From NCBI GenBank assembly GCA_017411385.1, contig JAFQQF010000009.1, positions 41,891 to 105,890 of the forward strand: a DNA stretch of 64,000 nt, in the 5' to 3' direction. Source of the DNA: Ruminococcus sp. (GTDB lineage Bacteria; Bacillota; Clostridia; Oscillospirales; Acutalibacteraceae). Both the position numbers and the translations under genes were made by a program. Below, piece after piece: positions 16,315 through 25,194 of the stretch. Every line of letters begins with the position of its first letter. Within the stretch, counting starts at the first letter, position 1. The notes below the pieces were generated by a model. That model was not told the DNA's origin, searched no databases, and was given only the letters and a program-made list of their open reading frames with translations.

Positions 16315-16839
16315 GTGACTGATAATAAAGCAAAGCTGGTAAAAATCCTCAGCATTGTTTCTGCAGGAATTATGCTTTTAGCATTGCTTGTGTTTTTTTG
16401 TTGCGTGATTCTGCAAAAGCCATTGGTAAGACTTTTTATGAAAGGGATTGAAAATGTTAGTGTGTTTTTGTTTCCTTTTGATGCTTTCTGTTCTCTTGCA
16501 GGAGGTGTGCTGTTGTCAATATCTTTGATTTTTGTAGCAGGAAACAAGAAAATCGGTGTATGGGCAGATGTGCTGGTTTTGGCTTTGTCTGCAGTTGTTA
16601 AGCCTGTTGCGGTGTATTTAATCAGCCTTCTGCAAAATTTATTTGTTACAAGAACAGTACTTGCAATGGGCAGCCAAGCAATAGCCTATAATTCAAGCTT
16701 GAATACGGCTGTGTCTGCATTTACCTCTTTTGCATCGCTTGGAGCCGTTATTTTGTATGTGGTTTGCGGAATGAGTATTATTCTGAAGCTTTCTGCAAAA
16801 CAGAAAGAAAAAGCGTGCGTGCCTGAGAATTTTGTGTAA
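16315..16839 (+). CDS. Hypothetical four-helix membrane protein
   Basis: 174 residues, GTG start just 4 nt after the previous stop with AGGAGATG as ribosome site, so it is translationally coupled to the zinc-ribbon protein. Four hydrophobic segments (about 15-38, 60-78, 85-105 and 135-160). No motif recognised. The pair may form one membrane complex; this is inference from coupling only. A terminator follows. Confidence 0.7.
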   Translation: MTDNKAKLVKILSIVSAGIMLLALLVFFCCVILQKPLVRLFMKGIENVSVFLFPFDAFCSLAGGVLLSISLIFVAGNKKIGVWADVLVLALSAVVKPVAVYLISLLQNLFVTRTVLAMGSQAIAYNSSLNTAVSAFTSFASLGAVILYVVCGMSIILKLSAKQKEKACVPENFV

Positions 16840-16865
16840 ACGTGGATAATAATTTACTATGTGTT

Positions 16866-16896
16866 ACCCCGACCTGTTATGAGGTTGGGGTTTACT
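16866..16896 (+). terminator. Intrinsic terminator before the purine operon
   Basis: ACCCCGACC (16866-16874) pairs with GGTTGGGGT (16883-16891), followed by a T-rich tract. Confidence 0.8.
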
Positions 16897-16964
16897 TGTT
16901 AAAATAAACAAAACCTCAGGGTTACATTTGTAAATAATCTACATTCAAGGGGTGTCGTGTTTTG

Positions 16965-16994
16965 TTGACTTGTGAGTGGTTTGTATGATATAAT
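16965..16994 (+). promoter_or_regulatory. Promoter of the purine operon
   Basis: TTGACT (16965-16970), 18-nt spacer, TATAAT (16989-16994). Start expected near 17001, just before the ZTP aptamer. Confidence 0.75.
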
Positions 16995-17008
16995 TACGAT
17001 GTTGTAAT

Positions 17009-17123
17009 GTTTTCTGTAACTGGCGGATTTAGTGGGTTACCACGTGGGAGCAGAAAACCTGTTAATTGTCGACCGCCTGGGCAGACTTGTAGCATTACTA
17101 CAGGTCTGCCCGGTTTTGTTTTT
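17009..17123 (+). ncRNA. ZTP/ZMP riboswitch (pfl motif) with transcription terminator
   Basis: P1 pairs GTTTTCTG (17009-17016) with CAGAAAAC (17051-17058). The conserved pfl core is present: AACTGGCGGA, then GTGGGTTACCACGTGGGAGC, and the 3' box GACCGCCTGGGC with its pseudoknot. The last GGGC is also the first arm of a terminator: GGGCAGAC (17079-17086) with GTCTGCCC (17104-17111), then a T-rich run. Known members bind ZTP/ZMP, which build up when 10-formyl-THF is short, and turn on purine and one-carbon genes. Its place before purE fits exactly. Confidence 0.95.
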
Positions 17124-17155
17124 ATTCACTATTTTTTGTGAACGGAGGTAATATT

Positions 17156-17650
17156 ATGAAAAAAGTTGCAGTTGTAATGGGTAGCGATTCAGACCTTCCT
17201 GTTGTTAGAAAAGCAACCGACATTCTCGCTCAGTTCGGCGTGCCCTTTGAGGTGAGAGTTCTCTCTGCACACAGAACACCCCTTGAGGCTTCGGAGTTTG
17301 CACGCTCTGCCCGCGATAATGGCTTTGGGGTTATTATCTGTGCTGCAGGTATGGCGGCTCACCTTGCAGGTGCTTTTGCGGCAAACTGCTCACTTCCAAT
17401 TATCGGAATCCCTGTTAAATCAAAGTATCTTGACGGTGTTGATGCACTTCTCTCAACTGTTCAGATGCCTACAGGTATGCCTGTGGCAACAGTTGCTATT
17501 GACGGAGCTGCCAACGCCGCCTTGTTGTCTATTCAGATGCTTGCGATTTCTGACGATGAGCTCAGAGTTAAGTACGATGAGTACAGAGCACAGGCAACAC
17601 AGAAGGTACTTGAAAAGGACCGCGCTGTTCAGAGCGAGTTTGGTCTTTGA
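17156..17650 (+). CDS. purE: 5-(carboxyamino)imidazole ribonucleotide mutase
   Basis: 164 residues, standard length for class I PurE. It shows VVMGSDSDLPVV (substrate phosphate loop), LSAHRTP and the GAAHL-type segment (AAGMAAHLAG), followed by GIPVKS. It moves the carboxyl group to form CAIR in purine synthesis; whether it works as class I (with PurK) or as class II is not decided here, and no purK lies in this window. ATG 17156 follows GGAGG at 7 nt; it is the first gene behind the ZTP switch. Confidence 0.95.
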   Translation: MKKVAVVMGSDSDLPVVRKATDILAQFGVPFEVRVLSAHRTPLEASEFARSARDNGFGVIICAAGMAAHLAGAFAANCSLPIIGIPVKSKYLDGVDALLSTVQMPTGMPVATVAIDGAANAALLSIQMLAISDDELRVKYDEYRAQATQKVLEKDRAVQSEFGL

Positions 17651-17697
17651 TATAAATCAGTTTATTCAATTTACATTTTATTTAAGGAGTTTTTATT

Positions 17698-18378
17698 ATG
17701 AAAGAACTTGTTTACAGAGGTAAGACTAAAGACGTATTCGCACTTGAAAATGGCAACTATGAGCTTAAGTTCAAGGACGATTGCACAGGAAAAGACGGTG
17801 TGTTTGACCCCGGTGAGAACTCGGTAGGTCTTACAATTGACGGCGTTGGCAAGGTTAACCTTGAAATGTCCGTGTACTTCTTTGAGCTTTGCAAGGCTGC
17901 AGGTATCAAGACTCACTATGTATCCGCTGATATGGATGCAGTTACAATGGAGGTTCTTCCTGCAAAGCCCTTCGGTAAGGGCCTTGAGGTTATCTGCCGT
18001 AAGAAGGCAGTAGGTTCCTTCCTCAGACGTTACAGCGACTACGTTGAAGAGGGTGCAGACCTTCCCAACTATGTTGAGATGACCTTCAAGAACGATGCAA
18101 AGGGCGACCCTCTTGTAACAGCTGACGGTCTTGAGGTTCTGGGCGTTATGAATGCTGCACAGTACAAAGCTGTTAAGGAAATGACTCAGAAGATTACAGA
18201 CATCGTAGACGATGAGATGCAGAAGCGCGGTATGAACCTTTACGACATCAAGTTCGAGTTCGGTTATGTTGGCGATGAGGTATTCCTCATTGACGAAATC
18301 GCATCAGGTAATATGAGAGTATACAAGAACGGTGAGTACATCGACCCCATGACTCTCTCAAAGCTTTTCTTTGAATAA
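17698..18378 (+). CDS. purC: SAICAR synthetase
   Basis: 226 residues, typical length. YRGKTKDVF near the start is the ATP-binding hairpin, MEVLPAKPF and [13 protein letters not shown] form the nucleotide and substrate site, and [19 protein letters not shown] the metal and aspartate segment. It joins CAIR and aspartate with ATP. Located 47 nt after purE behind AAGGAG. Confidence 0.95.
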   Translation: MKELVYRGKTKDVFALENGNYELKFKDDCTGKDGVFDPGENSVGLTIDGVGKVNLEMSVYFFELCKAAGIKTHYVSADMDAVTMEVLPAKPFGKGLEVICRKKAVGSFLRRYSDYVEEGADLPNYVEMTFKNDAKGDPLVTADGLEVLGVMNAAQYKAVKEMTQKITDIVDDEMQKRGMNLYDIKFEFGYVGDEVFLIDEIASGNMRVYKNGEYIDPMTLSKLFFE

Positions 18379-18395
18379 TCAATAATTTTCGAAGC

Positions 18396-18425
18396 AGCTC
18401 CCTTTTTACTGAAGGGAGCTGTCGG
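18396..18425. repeat. Short palindrome between purC and purF
   Basis: AGCTCCCTT and AAGGGAGCT form a 9-bp hairpin, a relative of the dispersed CCCTT...AAGGG repeats. The next T-run is more than 20 nt away, so it is unlikely to stop all transcription. Confidence 0.45.
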
Positions 18426-18486
18426 AGTACTATATAAGAATTGTTTTTTTAGTAAATTTCACAGCGTAATCTCGGAGGTGCTCAGA

Positions 18487-19911
18487 GTGGGCGGATTTTT
18501 CGGTGCAGTTTCCAAGCGTGACTGTGTTTTAGATGTGTTCTTCGGTGTGGATTACCACTCACACCTTGGAACCTCCAGAGCGGGTATTGCTTCCTTTTGT
18601 GAGGAAGACGGCTTTCAGCGTCATATCCACAATATTGAGAATACTCCCTTCAGAACAAAATTTGAAAACGACCTTGACAAAACAAAGGGCAGGGTTTGCA
18701 TAGGCTGTATCAGCGATACAGGTCCTCAGCCTCTTTTGATTTACTCCCACAACGGCATTTATGCCATAAGCATTGTGGGCGTGATTAACAATCAGGCGGA
18801 GCTTGCAAAGGAGCTTCTTGACACAGGTAAGGTTCACTTCGGTGCTATGGGCGGAGGCAAGGTTAACGCTACAGAGCTTGTGGCAACCCTTATTGACCAG
18901 AAGCAGGATTTTGCAGAGGGCATTGCTTATGCTCAGAGCAGAGTGGAAGGTTCTCTTTCAATCCTCATTATGACAGAGCACGAGGAGTTGATTGTTGCCC
19001 GCGACATTATGGGCCGTACTCCTGTGGTAATAGGCAAGGATGACGAGGGCTACTGTGTAAGCTTTGAGTCCTTTGCCTTCAAAAAGCTTGGCTACTCAAC
19101 CGTCAGAGAGCTTGGAGCAGGCGAGATTGTAAGGCTCACCTGTGACAGCGAAGAGGTTCTCAAGGAAGCTGGCAAGAAGATGAAAATCTGCTCCTTCCTC
19201 TGGACCTATTACGGCTATCCCAACTCCACCTACGAGGGTGTGAACGTTGAGGTAATGCGTAACAAAAACGGCGAGATTATGGCTCGTGACGAAATTAAAA
19301 ACGGAACTTATGAGGACGTGGACTTTGTGTGCGGTGTGCCTGATTCGGGTATACCTCATGCAATTGGCTACGCAAACTTCAGCGACAAGCCCTTTGCACG
19401 TCCTTTTATCAAATATACACCCACATGGCCTCGAAGCTTTATGCCTAAGAATCAGAGTGTTCGTAACCATGTGGCAAAGATGAAGCTCATCCCTGTTGAG
19501 GAGCTTATCAAGGACAAGAAGCTTCTTTTTGTAGATGACAGCATTGTCCGCGGTACACAGCTTCGAGGTACTGTTGACTTCCTTTATGACAACGGTGCCA
19601 AGGAGGTTCATATGCGTTCTGCATGCCCCCCGATTATGTATAGCTGTAAGTACCTTAATTTCTCTTCCAGTACATCAGAGATGGACCTGCTCTCCAGAAG
19701 AATTATTATGGAGCTTGAGGGCGAGGAAGGCTTTAATTACTTGGAGGAATATGCCGACAGCACCACAGAGCGCGGCAGAAATATGCGCCGTCTTATTTGT
19801 GAGAAGCTGGGCTTTAAGTCATTGGAGTTCCAGTCACTTGACGGAATGATAGAGGCTATCGGCCTGCCTGCAGACTGTGTCTGCACATATTGTTGGAACG
19901 GAAAGGAATAA
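18487..19911 (+). CDS. purF: Amidophosphoribosyltransferase-family protein lacking the N-terminal catalytic Cys
   Basis: 474 residues. N-terminal class II glutamine amidotransferase-like domain (about 1-230) and C-terminal phosphoribosyltransferase domain with the PRPP loop LLFVDDSIVRGTQL. PurF makes phosphoribosylamine, the first committed purine step. GTG 18487 is chosen because GGAGG is 9 nt upstream; the protein then starts (M)GGFFGAVS, where classical PurF has (M)CGI(V/F)G. The nucleophilic Cys needed for glutaminase activity is therefore absent, and no alternative start restores it. Cys-less PurF homologues with this GGFFG start appear in other gut anaerobes as far as I recall. It may use ammonia or a partner glutaminase. 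CPPIMYSCKYLNF near the end is the usual family segment. Confidence 0.88.
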   Translation: MGGFFGAVSKRDCVLDVFFGVDYHSHLGTSRAGIASFCEEDGFQRHIHNIENTPFRTKFENDLDKTKGRVCIGCISDTGPQPLLIYSHNGIYAISIVGVINNQAELAKELLDTGKVHFGAMGGGKVNATELVATLIDQKQDFAEGIAYAQSRVEGSLSILIMTEHEELIVARDIMGRTPVVIGKDDEGYCVSFESFAFKKLGYSTVRELGAGEIVRLTCDSEEVLKEAGKKMKICSFLWTYYGYPNSTYEGVNVEVMRNKNGEIMARDEIKNGTYEDVDFVCGVPDSGIPHAIGYANFSDKPFARPFIKYTPTWPRSFMPKNQSVRNHVAKMKLIPVEELIKDKKLLFVDDSIVRGTQLRGTVDFLYDNGAKEVHMRSACPPIMYSCKYLNFSSSTSEMDLLSRRIIMELEGEEGFNYLEEYADSTTERGRNMRRLICEKLGFKSLEFQSLDGMIEAIGLPADCVCTYCWNGKE

Positions 19912-19916
19912 ATAGT

Positions 19917-20954
19917 ATGAGTAATTCAAGATCTGAGAGCTATGCAGCAGCCGGCGTTGATATTACCGCAGGCTACAAGGCTGTTGAGCTTATGAAAGCC
20001 CACATCAAGCGTACCCGTAACGAAGGCTGTCTTGACGACGTAGGTGGCTTCGGAGGTTGCTTCGGTCTTCCTACAGGTATGGAAGAGCCCGTGCTTGTTT
20101 CCGGTACAGACGGTTGCGGTACCAAAGTAAAGCTTGCTATCCTTATGGACAAGCACGACACCATCGGTATTGATGCAGTTGCAATGTGTGTAAACGACAT
20201 TATCTGCTGCGGTGCAAAACCTCTTTTCTTCCTTGATTATATCGCTTGCGGTAAGAATTATCCCGAAAAAATCGCTTCTATCGTTGGCGGTGTTGCAGAG
20301 GGCTGTGTGCAGTCAGGTGCGGCTCTCATCGGCGGTGAAACCGCAGAGCATCCCGGTCTTATGCCTTTGGAGGACTATGACCTTGCAGGCTTTGCCGTAG
20401 GTATTGTTGACAAGAAGAAAATGATTGACAACACACAGGTTAAGGCAGGGGACAAAATTATTGCTCTGAAATCCAGCGGTGTTCATTCAAACGGCTTCTC
20501 TCTTGTGAGAAAGGTGTTTGACGTAGACAACGCAGACCTTCACAAGACCTACGATGAATTGGGCGGTAAGTCTTTGGGCGAAACCCTGCTTACTCCCACA
20601 AAAATTTACGTTAAGTCCGTGCTGGCTCTGATGGAAGAGGTAAAGGTTAAGGCTATCTCTCACATCACAGGCGGCGGCTTCTATGAGAATATTCCCCGTT
20701 CACTTCCCGAGGGCTTCTCTGCTAAGATTAAAACTGAGGATGTGCAGATTCTGCCTATCTTTAAGCTTTTGCAGAAAACAGGCTCAATCCCCGAGAGAGA
20801 TATGTTCAATACCTTCAATATGGGCGTTGGTATGAGCATTGTTGTAGGTGCTGACGAGGCAGACAAGGCAGTTGAAATCCTCAACGCAAACGGCGAGGAA
20901 GCTTACATTCTCGGCGAAATCGTTGAGTCCTCAGAGGGTGTTATCTTATGCTAA
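19917..20954 (+). CDS. purM: Phosphoribosylformylglycinamidine cyclo-ligase (AIR synthetase)
   Basis: 345 residues, typical length. N-terminal ADYAAGVD-type helix (SESYAAAGVDITAG), GTDGCGTKVKLA, GIDAVAMCVNDI, FLDYIACGK and GGETAEHPG are all PurM signatures of the ATP-grasp-unrelated PurM/PurL fold. It closes the imidazole ring using ATP. ATG 19917 lies 5 nt after purF; its tail overlaps purN by 7 nt, so the three genes are coupled. Confidence 0.96.
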   Translation: MSNSRSESYAAAGVDITAGYKAVELMKAHIKRTRNEGCLDDVGGFGGCFGLPTGMEEPVLVSGTDGCGTKVKLAILMDKHDTIGIDAVAMCVNDIICCGAKPLFFLDYIACGKNYPEKIASIVGGVAEGCVQSGAALIGGETAEHPGLMPLEDYDLAGFAVGIVDKKKMIDNTQVKAGDKIIALKSSGVHSNGFSLVRKVFDVDNADLHKTYDELGGKSLGETLLTPTKIYVKSVLALMEEVKVKAISHITGGGFYENIPRSLPEGFSAKIKTEDVQILPIFKLLQKTGSIPERDMFNTFNMGVGMSIVVGADEADKAVEILNANGEEAYILGEIVESSEGVILC

Positions 20955-21562
20955 ATGATAAGAAGGTGCGTATTGCGGTCTTGGTTTCAGGCGGCGGCAC
21001 CAATCTTCAGGCACTTATAGATTCACAAAAAAGCGGTGTGATTACAGACGGTGAAATCGTTCTTGTGCTCTCAAACAAAGCAGATGCTTACTCCCTTACA
21101 CGTGCAGAGAACGCAGGCATCAAGGCAGTGGCAGTTACAAAGGCTGAGTTTGGCACCGACTTTGAGAAGAAAATCGTGGAAACCTTGGATGAAAATAACA
21201 TCGAGCTTATTGTTCTTGCAGGCTTTATGTGTATTCTTTCTAAGGACTTCACAGATAAATACAAAAACAGAATTATCAATGTTCACCCCTCACTTATCCC
21301 GTCATTTTGCGGAGAAGGCTTCTACGGACTGAGAGTTCACAGAGCGGCTCTTGAGAAGGGAGTTAAGGTATCGGGTGCAACGGTTCACTTTGTAAACGAA
21401 ATCCCCGACGGGGGCGAAATTATTATGCAGAAGGCTGTTGAGGTTTGCGAGGGCGACACCCCCGAAACCCTCAGTGCAAGAATTCTTGAGAATGCAGAGT
21501 GGAAGATACTGCCTGCATCAACACAGCTTGTTTGCAAAAAAATCCTAAACGGAGAAATTTAA
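20948..21562 (+). CDS. purN: Phosphoribosylglycinamide formyltransferase (10-formyl-THF dependent)
   Basis: 204 residues. VLVSGGGTNLQALID is the substrate phosphate loop; VLAGFMCILS and INVHPSLIPSF hold the catalytic Asn/His; HFVNEIPDGGEI carries the catalytic Asp region. It adds the formyl group to GAR. It overlaps purM by 7 nt. Confidence 0.95.
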   Translation: MLNDKKVRIAVLVSGGGTNLQALIDSQKSGVITDGEIVLVLSNKADAYSLTRAENAGIKAVAVTKAEFGTDFEKKIVETLDENNIELIVLAGFMCILSKDFTDKYKNRIINVHPSLIPSFCGEGFYGLRVHRAALEKGVKVSGATVHFVNEIPDGGEIIMQKAVEVCEGDTPETLSARILENAEWKILPASTQLVCKKILNGEI

Positions 21563-21588
21563 TTGTATAGAGAGAAGGAGTCAAAGCT

Positions 21589-22308
21589 ATGGATATCTAC
21601 AAGATTAATTGTATTAAGGAACTGCTTTCAAACAACACATACCCCGGCAGAGGTATTGTAATCGGTAAATCCGATGACGGCAAAAAGGCTGTAACAGCTT
21701 ATTTCATTATGGGCAGAAGCGAAAACAGCCGTAACAGAGTTTTCATTGAAAACGGTGATGAGGTTATCATCCATCCCTTCGATGCTTCCAAGGTTGAGGA
21801 CCCCTCTCTCATTATCTACTCTCCCATAAGAGTTTATGAGAACAACCTGATTGTTACAAACGGCGACCAGACAGACACAGTTTACGACGGCCTTGCAAGC
21901 GGTATGAGCTTTGAACAGGCACTTACTCAGCGTGAGTTTGAGCCTGATGCACCCAACTTCACACCTCGTATCAGCGGTATGATTACCTTTGATGATAACG
22001 ACTTTACATACAAGATGAACATACTCAAAAGTGCAGATGCAGAGGGCTCAGCTTGTAACCGCTTCAATTACGCTTACAAGTCCCTTGCAGGTCTTGGCCA
22101 CTTCATCCACACCTATGTGTGCGACGGCAATCCCATTCCCACATTTCAGGGTGAGCCTGAGAGGGTGTTTATCCCCTCTGATATTGATGAGTTTACACAG
22201 GCTATCTGGAGCACTCTCAACGAGCAGAACAAGATTTCTCTCTATGTTCGCTTTGTAGACCTTGAAACAGGTGCAGTTGAAAACAGAATGATTAACAAGA
22301 ACGCTTGA
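21589..22308 (+). CDS. purO: IMP cyclohydrolase, PurO type
   Basis: 239 residues. The N-terminal YPGRGIVIG and AYFIMGRSENSRNR segments, followed by a four-layer alpha/beta fold, match the stand-alone IMP cyclohydrolase family first known from archaea (PurO), which replaces the cyclohydrolase domain of bifunctional PurH. It closes FAICAR to IMP. Placement directly before a separate AICAR formyltransferase (15 nt) supports the role. AGAAGGAG precedes the ATG. Confidence 0.9.
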   Translation: MDIYKINCIKELLSNNTYPGRGIVIGKSDDGKKAVTAYFIMGRSENSRNRVFIENGDEVIIHPFDASKVEDPSLIIYSPIRVYENNLIVTNGDQTDTVYDGLASGMSFEQALTQREFEPDAPNFTPRISGMITFDDNDFTYKMNILKSADAEGSACNRFNYAYKSLAGLGHFIHTYVCDGNPIPTFQGEPERVFIPSDIDEFTQAIWSTLNEQNKISLYVRFVDLETGAVENRMINKNA

Positions 22309-22323
22309 TAAGGAGAAGAAAAA

Positions 22324-23508
22324 ATGAAAGAATTTGAACTTAAATACGGTTGCAACCCCAACCAGAAGCCCTCAAAGATTTATATGAACAACGGTGCAGA
22401 GCTGCCCATTGAGATACTCTCAGGCAGACCCGGCTACATCAACTTCCTTGATGCTTTTAATTCATGGCAGCTGGTAAAAGAGATTAAAGAAGCTACAGGT
22501 ATGGTAGCAGCTACCTCCTTCAAGCACGTAAGCCCCACTTCTGCTGCAGTAGGACTTCCCTTGTCAGACTCCCTTAAGAAGGCTTGCTTTGTAGATGATA
22601 TCGAGGGTCTTGACGAGTCACCTCTGGCTTGTGCTTATGCAAGAGCAAGAGGCACCGACAGAATGTCCTCATTCGGTGACTGGATTGCACTTTCTGATGT
22701 TTGCGACCTTAAGACCGCAGAGCTTATCAAGCGTGAGGTTTCCGACGGTGTTATTGCTCCCGGCTATACTGACGAGGCACTTGAGGTGCTCAAGTCAAAG
22801 CGTAAGGGCAACTACAATATCGTAAAGATTGACCCCGATTATGTTCCTCAGGAAGTTGAAACCAAAATGGTTTACGGCATTACCTTTGAGCAGGGCAGAA
22901 ACAACTTCGAAATTAACAACGCACTTTTAGAGAACGTTGTAACACAGAACAAGGAAATCCCCGAGGATGCAAAGCGCGATTTGATTATCGCACTTATCAC
23001 TCTTAAATATACACAGTCCAACTCCGTTTGCTACGCTAAGGACGGTCAGGCAATCGGTGTAGGCGCAGGTCAGCAGTCCAGAATTCACTGCACACGCCTT
23101 GCAGGCAATAAGGCAGACATCTGGCACTTAAGACAGCACGAGAAGGTGTTGAACCTTCCCTTCAAGCCTGAGGTTGGCAGACCTGAGAGAGATAACGCAA
23201 TTGACGTTTACATCTCCGACGACAGCGACGACGTACTGGCAGACGGAATCTGGGAGCAGTTCTTCACAGAGAAGCCCGAGGAGTTCACAAAGGCTGAGAA
23301 GAGAGCATACCTTGATTCCATCACAGGTGTGGCACTGGGTTCTGACGCATTCTTCCCCTTCGGTGATAACATCGACCGTGCAAAGCGCTCCGGTGTTTCT
23401 TACATTGCAGAGCCCGGCGGCTCAATCCGCGACCAGATTGTTATTGATACCTGCGACAAGTACGGTATTGCAATGGCATTCACAGGAATGAGATTGTTCC
23501 ACCACTAA
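22324..23508 (+). CDS. AICAR formyltransferase, stand-alone
   Basis: 394 residues, matching the AICARFT domain of PurH with no cyclohydrolase domain. Signatures: LKYGCNPNQKPS near the start, SFKHVSPTSAAVG, the KxNN-like region, GAGQQSRIHCTRLAG and DAFFPFGDNIDRA. It formylates AICAR with 10-formyl-THF. The preceding PurO does the last step, so the PurH activities are split between two genes. The purine run is interrupted after it by about 400 nt of repeats. Confidence 0.93.
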   Translation: MKEFELKYGCNPNQKPSKIYMNNGAELPIEILSGRPGYINFLDAFNSWQLVKEIKEATGMVAATSFKHVSPTSAAVGLPLSDSLKKACFVDDIEGLDESPLACAYARARGTDRMSSFGDWIALSDVCDLKTAELIKREVSDGVIAPGYTDEALEVLKSKRKGNYNIVKIDPDYVPQEVETKMVYGITFEQGRNNFEINNALLENVVTQNKEIPEDAKRDLIIALITLKYTQSNSVCYAKDGQAIGVGAGQQSRIHCTRLAGNKADIWHLRQHEKVLNLPFKPEVGRPERDNAIDVYISDDSDDVLADGIWEQFFTEKPEEFTKAEKRAYLDSITGVALGSDAFFPFGDNIDRAKRSGVSYIAEPGGSIRDQIVIDTCDKYGIAMAFTGMRLFHH

Positions 23509-23513
23509 TAGAA

Positions 23514-23848
23514 GCGACCGAGGTGCGTAGCCTTAAAAAATCAAGTACGACATCGAAATTGCTGAATAGTGAGTAAATGCGGTGCATTTGCTTACAGGCA
23601 ATTTTGTGGAGTACGATGACTTTTTTAAGATTAGCGGAGCACAACGAGGCGTGACATAGAAGCGACCGAGCACCGAAGCCCCCAAAAATGCCATAGGACG
23701 GCGGATTTGCCGACAAGTACGGATTTAATACATCAAAAATCCGTACAGGCAAATCAGAGGACTGTGAGCATTTTTTTGGAGCAGCGTAGGTGAACGAGGC
23801 GTGACACAGAAGCGACCGAGGTGCGTAGGGGTGGGGCTTGCTCCACCC
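23514..23848. repeat. Two-unit repeat with imperfect long palindromes between the AICAR formyltransferase gene and purD
   Basis: The block GAAGCGACCGAGGTGCGTAG occurs at about 23513 and again at about 23810; a related AAGCGACCGAGCACCGAAG lies near 23661. AACGAGGCGTGACA(T/C)AGAAGCG occurs at about 23643 and 23793. Between them are inverted units: CTTAAAAAATCA with TGACTTTTTTAAG, and CCAAAAATGC with GCATTTTTTTGG. No open reading frame is convincing here. The unit could be a mobile palindromic element or a structured RNA region in the purine transcript. Confidence 0.6.
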
Positions 23849-23921
23849 GAAAGAATCTGTTATAAGCGTTGAAATACACCGAAATAACGAAGATTTAAAC
23901 GAGATTTATGAGGTGAAATCC

Positions 23922-25193
23922 ATGAGAATAATGGTAGTAGGTGGCGGCGGCAGAGAGCATGCCATCATAAAGAAACTTAAGGAAAGTCCCAAGGTGACTG
24001 AGATTTTTGCACTTCCCGGCAACGGTGCAATCGCACAGGATGCCACCTGTGTGAACATCGGTGCAAAGGACATTGAGGGCATCGTAAACTTTGCAAAAGA
24101 GCAGAACATTGAATTTGCAGTTGTTGCTCCCGACGACCCTCTGGTGCTGGGTGCTGTTGATGCACTCCACGCTGTGGGTATTCCTTGCTTCGGTCCTGAG
24201 AGCAACGCCGCAATCATTGAGGGAAGCAAAATCTTCTCCAAAAATATGATGAAGGAAGCAGGAATTCCTACTGCTCAGTACGAAACCTTTGACAATATGG
24301 ATAAGGCTTTGGAGTATCTTGAAACCTGTGCTGTTCCTGTTGTAATCAAGGCTGACGGCTTGGCTCTTGGCAAGGGCGTTGTAATCGCAATGACCCGCGA
24401 CGAGGCAGTAAAGGCTGTTAAGGAAATGATGGAGGACAAGGTGTTCGGTGACTCGGGAAGTAACATTGTTATCGAGGAGTTCCTCACAGGTCCCGAGGTT
24501 TCTGTTCTTTCCTTTACAGACGGCAAGGTAGTAGTTCCCATGGTTTCATCTATGGACCACAAGCGTATCGGTAATGGCGATACAGGTCTTAACACAGGCG
24601 GTATGGGCACCATTGCTCCCAACCCCTATTACACACAGGAAATTGCCGACAGATGTATGAAGGAAATCTTCCTTCCCACAATTGAGGCTATGAATAAATT
24701 AGGTCGAACCTTCAAGGGCTGTCTTTACTTTGGTCTTATGATTACCGAAGCAGGCCCCAAGGTTATTGAGTACAACTGCCGTTTCGGCGACCCCGAAACT
24801 CAGGTTGTGCTGCCTCTGCTTAAAACCGACCTGTTCGAGATTATGCAGGCTGTAGAGGCAGGCACACTCTCTGAAATGAACATTGAGTTTAAGGATGAGT
24901 CTGCTTGCTGTGTTGTGCTTGCATCCGAGGGCTATCCCAAGAAGTATCAGACAGGCTTTGAAATTACCTACGATATGGACTTGGAGGCTGAAATCTTCGT
25001 TGCAGGTGCCAAGGCAGAGGACGGCAGACTCCTCACCGCAGGCGGCAGAGTTCTGGGCGTTGTTTGTACTGCCGAGAACCTCAAACTTGCTGTTGAGAAG
25101 GCATACCGCGAAGTAAAGAAGGTACACTTTGAGAATGCATACTGCCGAACAGACATCGGCGCAAAAGCATTGAAGGTTCTGGAGGAAAACTAA
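23922..25193 (+). CDS. purD: Phosphoribosylamine-glycine ligase (GAR synthetase)
   Basis: 423 residues. N-terminal VVGGGGREHAI, ATP-grasp core with GLALGKGVV, GSNIVIEEFLTGPEVSVL and GGMGTIAPNPYY, then YNCRFGDPETQVVLP. It joins glycine to phosphoribosylamine using ATP. ATG 23922 has GAGGTGA upstream; longer starts would translate the repeats. purL starts one base after its stop. Confidence 0.96.
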   Translation: MRIMVVGGGGREHAIIKKLKESPKVTEIFALPGNGAIAQDATCVNIGAKDIEGIVNFAKEQNIEFAVVAPDDPLVLGAVDALHAVGIPCFGPESNAAIIEGSKIFSKNMMKEAGIPTAQYETFDNMDKALEYLETCAVPVVIKADGLALGKGVVIAMTRDEAVKAVKEMMEDKVFGDSGSNIVIEEFLTGPEVSVLSFTDGKVVVPMVSSMDHKRIGNGDTGLNTGGMGTIAPNPYYTQEIADRCMKEIFLPTIEAMNKLGRTFKGCLYFGLMITEAGPKVIEYNCRFGDPETQVVLPLLKTDLFEIMQAVEAGTLSEMNIEFKDESACCVVLASEGYPKKYQTGFEITYDMDLEAEIFVAGAKAEDGRLLTAGGRVLGVVCTAENLKLAVEKAYREVKKVHFENAYCRTDIGAKALKVLEEN

Positions 25194-25194
25194 A

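Noticed and set aside
18396-18425. Terminator ending the purE-purC transcript
   Set aside because: Hairpin present but the T-run lies 20 nt away; purF probably remains in the operon.
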